Of a DNA stretch of 23,222 nt, positions 20,261 to 23,222 are shown in pieces. The stretch covers positions 1-23,222 of the IMG/VR virus record IMGVR_UViG_3300042445_001514. The stretch is one strand, 5' to 3'. The position numbers and the translations under genes are program-made. This DNA is from a virus. How positions within the stretch are numbered: the first letter of the stretch is position 1; each line of letters starts with the position of its first letter. The notes beneath the pieces were generated by a model. That model was not told the DNA's origin. It did no database searches and worked only from the letters and a program-made list of their open reading frames with translations.

Positions 20261-20745
20261 GTGACGATCTGATCAAGCGCAGTGATGTTTTGTCTATGAT
20301 TGAGGCGTTCGAGCGTGACTTTTATAAGTCTTGGAGAGTGCAGTTCCGCGCAAATATAGACGCCATCCCCGCTGTGCCGACCCACAGTTATGCTGGCGAA
20401 AGCCAAGCATCTGTGTATGACCGCAAAGGGTTCCCGCCCATTGGGCTGCAAGGCCATGCCCACGCCCCGTTGCTGACAGCCATCCCCGCCGTAAAAGATG
20501 ACCGCATCGAACAGTTGGAGCGTGGAATGGATGCACTGCAAGACCGCCTAGACACTGCGAATAAAGCGCGGGCGGATGCGAACTTTCGGGCAAATGAAAA
20601 TCAATTCAAACTCGCCGAGGCAATGGAGGCGCTGCGGAAGATTGCAGCATACACGCATATCGGGACGCACGAACAGGGTATTGTCCAAAACGCCGAAGCA
20701 CGGATTGCTTGCACCGCGCTGGCTAAACTGGAGGGCGGGGAATGA
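20257..20745 (+). CDS. 162-aa hypothetical coiled-coil protein
   Basis: The N-terminus MSDDLIKRSDVLSMIEAFER is a common start among small phage proteins. The middle has AGESQASVYDRKGFPPIGLQ, and the C-terminal half is a coiled coil (IEQLERGMDALQDRLDTANK, then AEAMEALRKIAAYT). It overlaps both neighbours by 4 nt. Function unknown. Confidence 0.65.
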   Translation: MSDDLIKRSDVLSMIEAFERDFYKSWRVQFRANIDAIPAVPTHSYAGESQASVYDRKGFPPIGLQGHAHAPLLTAIPAVKDDRIEQLERGMDALQDRLDTANKARADANFRANENQFKLAEAMEALRKIAAYTHIGTHEQGIVQNAEARIACTALAKLEGGE

Positions 20746-20819
20746 GTAACATCATTTACGAAGCCATTGGCCTAGCCGCACTGGTCTACGCCGGATACCT
20801 CATCGAATTGTGGAAGTAA
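20742..20819 (+). CDS. 25-aa single-pass membrane peptide
   Basis: MSNIIYEAIGLAALVYAGYL, then IELWK: one hydrophobic segment (about 4-21) with an aromatic/lysine end. The ATGA overlap with the upstream gene and the 2-nt gap to the next support it. Function unknown. Confidence 0.55.
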   Translation: MSNIIYEAIGLAALVYAGYLIELWK

Positions 20820-20821
20820 GA

Positions 20822-21130
20822 ATGCGAGTCAGAGTAAGAGACAAGATTTACAAGTCAGTCAAAGAGGTCGCAGAAGTTTTTGACATGACGGAAGAAGGCG
20901 TCTACGGCGCAATCTCAAGAGGCAAAGAAGACTTGATTGGTCTGGGGCGAACTAAGCCAAAGAAAGTCGTCATTGGCCCCGTTGAGTTTCGGTCTATGCG
21001 TTCAGCCAGTGAGGCGCTAGGCTTACCACGAAAGGCATATGCCGACATCATCAGTCGAGGCGGAGTGAAAAGGATAGCGATGCTAGAAGCGGCAATCTCT
21101 GCCTATCTTGAGAAAGTGAGTCAGCAATGA
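20822..21130 (+). CDS. DNA-binding protein with duplicated HTH (NUMOD1-like)
   Basis: The 102-aa protein starts MRVRVRDKIYKSVKEVAEVF. Two similar helix-turn-helix segments are visible: KSVKEVAEVFDMTEEGVYGA followed by ISRG (about 11-34), and RSMRSASEALGLPRKAYADI followed by ISRG (about 57-80). This S-x-x-E-A-[hydrophobic]-x-[hydrophobic]-x-x-G/T pattern is that of the small DNA-binding repeats found beside homing endonucleases (NUMOD1/IENR1). No nuclease domain accompanies it, so a regulator is likely. The GTG at 20810 is rejected because it lies inside the previous gene. Confidence 0.7.
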   Translation: MRVRVRDKIYKSVKEVAEVFDMTEEGVYGAISRGKEDLIGLGRTKPKKVVIGPVEFRSMRSASEALGLPRKAYADIISRGGVKRIAMLEAAISAYLEKVSQQ

Positions 21131-21342
21131 CTTTGACTGCAATCAAGCACGTTATCATCAGAAGTCCTGCTGCATTTAGCAGTTCTGAGATACCAGAAAG
21201 GGTCGTAAGTCTGACTTGTCCACCTTGGGAAAAACCTGATGCAGAGCATACAAATAAAGCTGTTAAACTTGCTCAAGCGCGCAAAACAGTTGCTCTCGAC
21301 ACAGAACGACAGCGAGTTAAAGACAAGTCTGGACGAGATTGA
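21127..21342 (+). CDS. 71-aa hypothetical protein
   Basis: MTLTAIKHVIIRSPAAFSSS followed by a TCPPWEKPDAE segment and a basic helical C-terminus. It overlaps the HTH gene by 4 nt. Its last third shares DNA with a second frame at 21239-21379, so either this end or that frame may be non-coding. Confidence 0.55.
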   Translation: MTLTAIKHVIIRSPAAFSSSEIPERVVSLTCPPWEKPDAEHTNKAVKLAQARKTVALDTERQRVKDKSGRD

Positions 21343-21379
21343 AGACTTGGTAAAAAGGCTCTTGCGCGGTGACAGATGA
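21239..21379 (+). CDS. 46-aa helical ORF overlapping the previous gene in another frame
   Basis: The frame gives MQSIQIKLLNLLKRAKQLLS, then LKTSLDEIEDLVKRLLRGDR, a convincing amphipathic helix. It ends in an ATGA overlap with a 22-codon ORF. The first 104 nt lie over the end of the 21127-21342 gene. No clear ribosome site is seen, and coding is uncertain. Confidence 0.4.
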   Translation: MQSIQIKLLNLLKRAKQLLSTQNDSELKTSLDEIEDLVKRLLRGDR

Positions 21380-21444
21380 CTGCGCTAGGACTATGGTCTG
21401 GGGGGCGCATCCAAGCGGCAATGGACGTTTTGAAGCAATGGTAA
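21376..21444 (+). CDS. 22-codon ORF
   Basis: It encodes MTALGLWSGGRIQAAMDVLK then QW. It starts in an ATGA overlap with the 46-aa frame. Very short; I see no independent support. Confidence 0.3.
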   Translation: MTALGLWSGGRIQAAMDVLKQW

Positions 21445-21509
21445 GTTGACGGACTGCGCTACGGCCCAATCAATAGTAACCAAGCCCCCCGACGAATTTG
21501 GAGAGAACG

Positions 21510-21809
21510 ATGACTTCTGTGCGAGAGAATATCCTAAGTCAGGCAGCGGATATAACAGCGGGCGACCGCGAGAAAGATTACGGCAATCCGCACGACAATC
21601 TGACTAACATGGCGCGGCTCGTCCAAGCCTACCTGTTCGGGAAGCACGGCATCGAAGTAGACTTGGATTCCGAGGACATGGCTTGGATCATGTTGCTGCT
21701 GAAAGTTGCGCGATCATCCACGGGCTACAAGCACGACAACTATGTGGACGCCGCAGCCTACGCCGCCATCGCTGGCGAGTGCCGAAATACTATCAACGAT
21801 AGGGCTTGA
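21510..21809 (+). CDS. DUF6378/MazG-like protein
   Basis: The 99-aa protein has GDREKDYGNPHDNLTNMARL, VQAYLFGKHGIEVDLDSEDM, AWIMLLLKVARSSTGYKHDN and YVDAAAYAAIAGE. This is the pattern of DUF6378, a small helical family related to MazG-type NTP pyrophosphatases (RxxxYG..., D-x-A-x-[IM]-M-x-x-[LV]-K-x-[AG]-R, HxDNxVDxAGYA). Some acidic residues of true MazG are in place (Glu/Asp in the DSED segment), but activity is not certain. GGAGAG before the ATG decides the start over an upstream TTG. Confidence 0.75.
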   Translation: MTSVRENILSQAADITAGDREKDYGNPHDNLTNMARLVQAYLFGKHGIEVDLDSEDMAWIMLLLKVARSSTGYKHDNYVDAAAYAAIAGECRNTINDRA

Positions 21810-21835
21810 CAGCCTACAGACTACCGCACTACTCT
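21806..21835 (+). promoter_or_regulatory. Possible promoter before the nuclease gene
   Basis: A perfect -35 TTGACA (21806-21811) overlaps the stop codon of the DUF6378-like gene. TACTCT (21830-21835) stands 18 bp further, with only three of six consensus bases. It would give a transcript start about 105 bp before the nuclease gene. Confidence 0.4.
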
Positions 21836-21842
21836 ATATCCA

Positions 21843-21923
21843 GACAAACACACACGACACGTTAACTTCTATGACCATGACCAGCGCACCACGCAACGGC
21901 CCCATGTTCAGTCTGTGTTTGTC
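21843..21923 (+). other. Leader with 10-bp inverted repeat upstream of the nuclease
   Basis: GACAAACACA (21843-21852) and TGTGTTTGTC (21914-21923) can pair across a 61-nt loop, just before the GGAGG ribosome site at about 21936 of the nuclease gene. An 18-codon ATG frame within it has no ribosome site. It could fold the leader or mark a transcription attenuator. Confidence 0.4.
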
Positions 21924-21946
21924 CTAACGCAAACTGGAGGGCTACT

Positions 21947-22969
21947 ATGGCAATCGACCTATTCAAGTATATCGAAGAAGGTGTCGCGCTGAACAAGTCA
22001 GCGTGGCCGCTGTTTGGTGAAGATGACGTTTACCTTGACCGCAATTCGGTCCTGACCGCTTCCGAAAATCTGCGCTGCTTGCGCGAGTTGAAGTTCTCCA
22101 AAACCACACCCCGCGAAAGCGACAAGTGGGGCATGGCAGAACGGGGCCACGCCGTCGAGGCTTGGGTGGTCGAGCAACTGCGCCGCGCCATGCTGCTGCC
22201 GATGTTCGCTGGCGATCAGCAGCGGTCCTTCCTGCACGACGAGAGCGGTCTGTCAGGCACTCCTGACGGCCTTGTCATGGTGGAAGGCAAGTGGATACTG
22301 CTGGAGTTCAAGTCAGTCGATCCGCGCACCAATCTGGAAGCGATGACGGCTCCTAAGCCGCAGCACTTGGCGCAAGTGCAGCAGAATATGTGGCTGCTGA
22401 ATATGCACGACTACACTGTCGATGAGGCGATGGTGCTGTATGTCGATGCCTCTGACTTCCAGCGGCACAAGCAGTTCAACGTGGCATACGACAACGGCGA
22501 CATGGCGCGGCGGGCAGAAGTCCGCGCAGCTATCTTGTTCGACACCGATGTGATGGATTTGCCCGCAGAGGGCTTGACCAACAACGGCTGCACCTACTGC
22601 GCCTTCAAAGAGGAATGCAGCGCCATTCAGGTTGCCAAGGGCGAGAAGCGCAAGTCCGACAAGCCGTCGATGCCTGTCTTCGCCCCTCGCGGCATCACTG
22701 AGTCAGTCAGGGAATACGGCTCCATCAAGGAGCAGATCAAAGAATTGGAAGCCCGCGCAGACGATCTGGCGGCTACCATCAAGGAGTATGCAACAGGCGA
22801 GAACCAGATGGAGTTCGACACTGCTGCCTACAGCGTCAAAGTCACGGAAGTGGCTGGGCGTAAGACACTGGATACTGCGGCCTATGCGAAGGCCACGGGA
22901 GTCAGTGCAGACGGGTTCTACAAGGTCGGCAAGCCGACTATCCGTCTGGAAGTTACAGCAAAAACCTAA
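21947..22969 (+). CDS. Cas4-like PD-(D/E)XK exonuclease with four cysteines
   Basis: The 340-aa protein carries RecB-type motifs: GHAVEAWV with His68, GTPDG with Asp107, and LLEFKSV with Glu120 and Lys122. QHLAQVQQNMWLL follows (about 139-151). Cys44 in the N-terminus (NLRCLRELKF) and Cys215, Cys218 and Cys224 in CTYCAFKEEC (C-x2-C-x5-C) are arranged like the iron-sulfur cluster ligands of Cas4/AddB nucleases. The C-terminal 100 residues add a coiled coil and a small beta domain (AYSVKVTEVAGRKTLDTAAY). It likely resects DNA ends for phage recombination. GGAGG precedes the start. Confidence 0.85.
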   Translation: MAIDLFKYIEEGVALNKSAWPLFGEDDVYLDRNSVLTASENLRCLRELKFSKTTPRESDKWGMAERGHAVEAWVVEQLRRAMLLPMFAGDQQRSFLHDESGLSGTPDGLVMVEGKWILLEFKSVDPRTNLEAMTAPKPQHLAQVQQNMWLLNMHDYTVDEAMVLYVDASDFQRHKQFNVAYDNGDMARRAEVRAAILFDTDVMDLPAEGLTNNGCTYCAFKEECSAIQVAKGEKRKSDKPSMPVFAPRGITESVREYGSIKEQIKELEARADDLAATIKEYATGENQMEFDTAAYSVKVTEVAGRKTLDTAAYAKATGVSADGFYKVGKPTIRLEVTAKT

Positions 22970-22989
22970 ACATAGCCAAGGAGATCATC

Positions 22990-23222
22990 ATGGCAAACGA
23001 AGTAACCACCTCGCCGTTCGGCGGACCTGTCGCCCTCGTCAACGCCCAAGCAATGGCAGATGCAGTCACAGCATCCGCAGCGCAGGGCCAGATCGGCGGC
23101 GCACCTGACGGCTCTGTCTACCTCAACTTCACTGGTAAGCGCGGCGTCTACGAGTTCGGTAAGGACAAGGAAGACATCGACGCCAGCGAATTGTGGCTGG
23201 TGAACATCGCGTCCTTCGAGGA
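22990..23222 (+). CDS. Phage protein after the nuclease, N-terminal part
   Basis: The first 77 residues (MANEVTTSPFGGPVALVNAQ ... GSVYLNFTGKRGVYEFGKD ... ELWLVNIASFEE) are seen; the gene runs past the right edge. AAGGAG stands 7 nt before the ATG. In phage recombination modules the nuclease is often followed by a single-strand DNA-binding or annealing protein, and YLNFTGKRGVYEFGKD could be the start of such a beta-rich protein. I do not recognise the family. Confidence 0.65.
   Translation, partial: MANEVTTSPFGGPVALVNAQAMADAVTASAAQGQIGGAPDGSVYLNFTGKRGVYEFGKDKEDIDASELWLVNIASFE

Noticed and set aside
21871-21927. 18-codon frame MTMTSAPRNGPMFSLCLS
   Set aside because: No ribosome site, and it lies within the inverted-repeat leader of the nuclease.

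Overview
The window is a stretch of a tailed double-stranded DNA phage genome (or a very phage-like prophage). It splits into two divergent blocks around a repeat-filled non-coding region at about 11.8-13.15 kb. Promoter-like TTGACA boxes, Shine-Dalgarno spacing and the moderate-to-high GC content fit a proteobacterial host. I cannot name the host from the sequence alone; Alphaproteobacteria is only a guess.

Left block (1-11,826, all on the minus strand, read right to left): packaging, virion and lysis genes. The order is terminase small subunit candidate, two tiny ORFs, terminase large subunit, two small proteins, a 740-aa portal, a 75-aa protein, an acidic scaffold-like protein, a major capsid protein resembling the SU10/DUF5309 family, three connector-region proteins, a small tail-fibre-family protein, three fibre-like proteins, a tail-assembly-chaperone-like protein, a membrane/coiled-coil holin-or-spanin candidate, and the N-terminus of a T4-type lysozyme cut by the window edge. 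No tape-measure gene lies here. That fits a short-tailed phage, but other tail genes may lie outside the window.

Centre (about 11.83-15.72 kb): a non-coding region rich in operator-like palindromes, direct repeats, cruciform-forming inverted repeats and a 10-bp-phased CTGACT array. It is followed on the plus strand by a very GC-rich two-gene cassette (a MoxR/CobS-like AAA+ ATPase and a partner protein), a clean intrinsic terminator, and a roughly 37-bp tandem repeat array built on the same CTGACTGGCCCGCC core seen upstream of the cassette.

Right block (15,724-23,222, all plus): an early/replication operon. It opens with a TTGACA promoter preceded by three phased GCAAGAA boxes and runs through nine small genes joined by eight successive 4-nt stop/start overlaps (including DUF2958-like and WTNKETW-family proteins and a degenerate HNH-associated-motif protein). 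It continues with a compact SNF2-type helicase, small coiled-coil and membrane proteins, a duplicated helix-turn-helix protein, a DUF6378/MazG-like protein, a Cas4-like four-cysteine PD-(D/E)XK nuclease, and the start of one more gene.

The strongest unexplained signal is the hexamer CTGACT/AGTCAG. By hand count it occurs about 110 times in 23.2 kb, where about a dozen would be expected. It lies in coding and non-coding DNA, is strongly oriented in the centre, and is arranged at exact 10-bp steps at 12,086-12,131.
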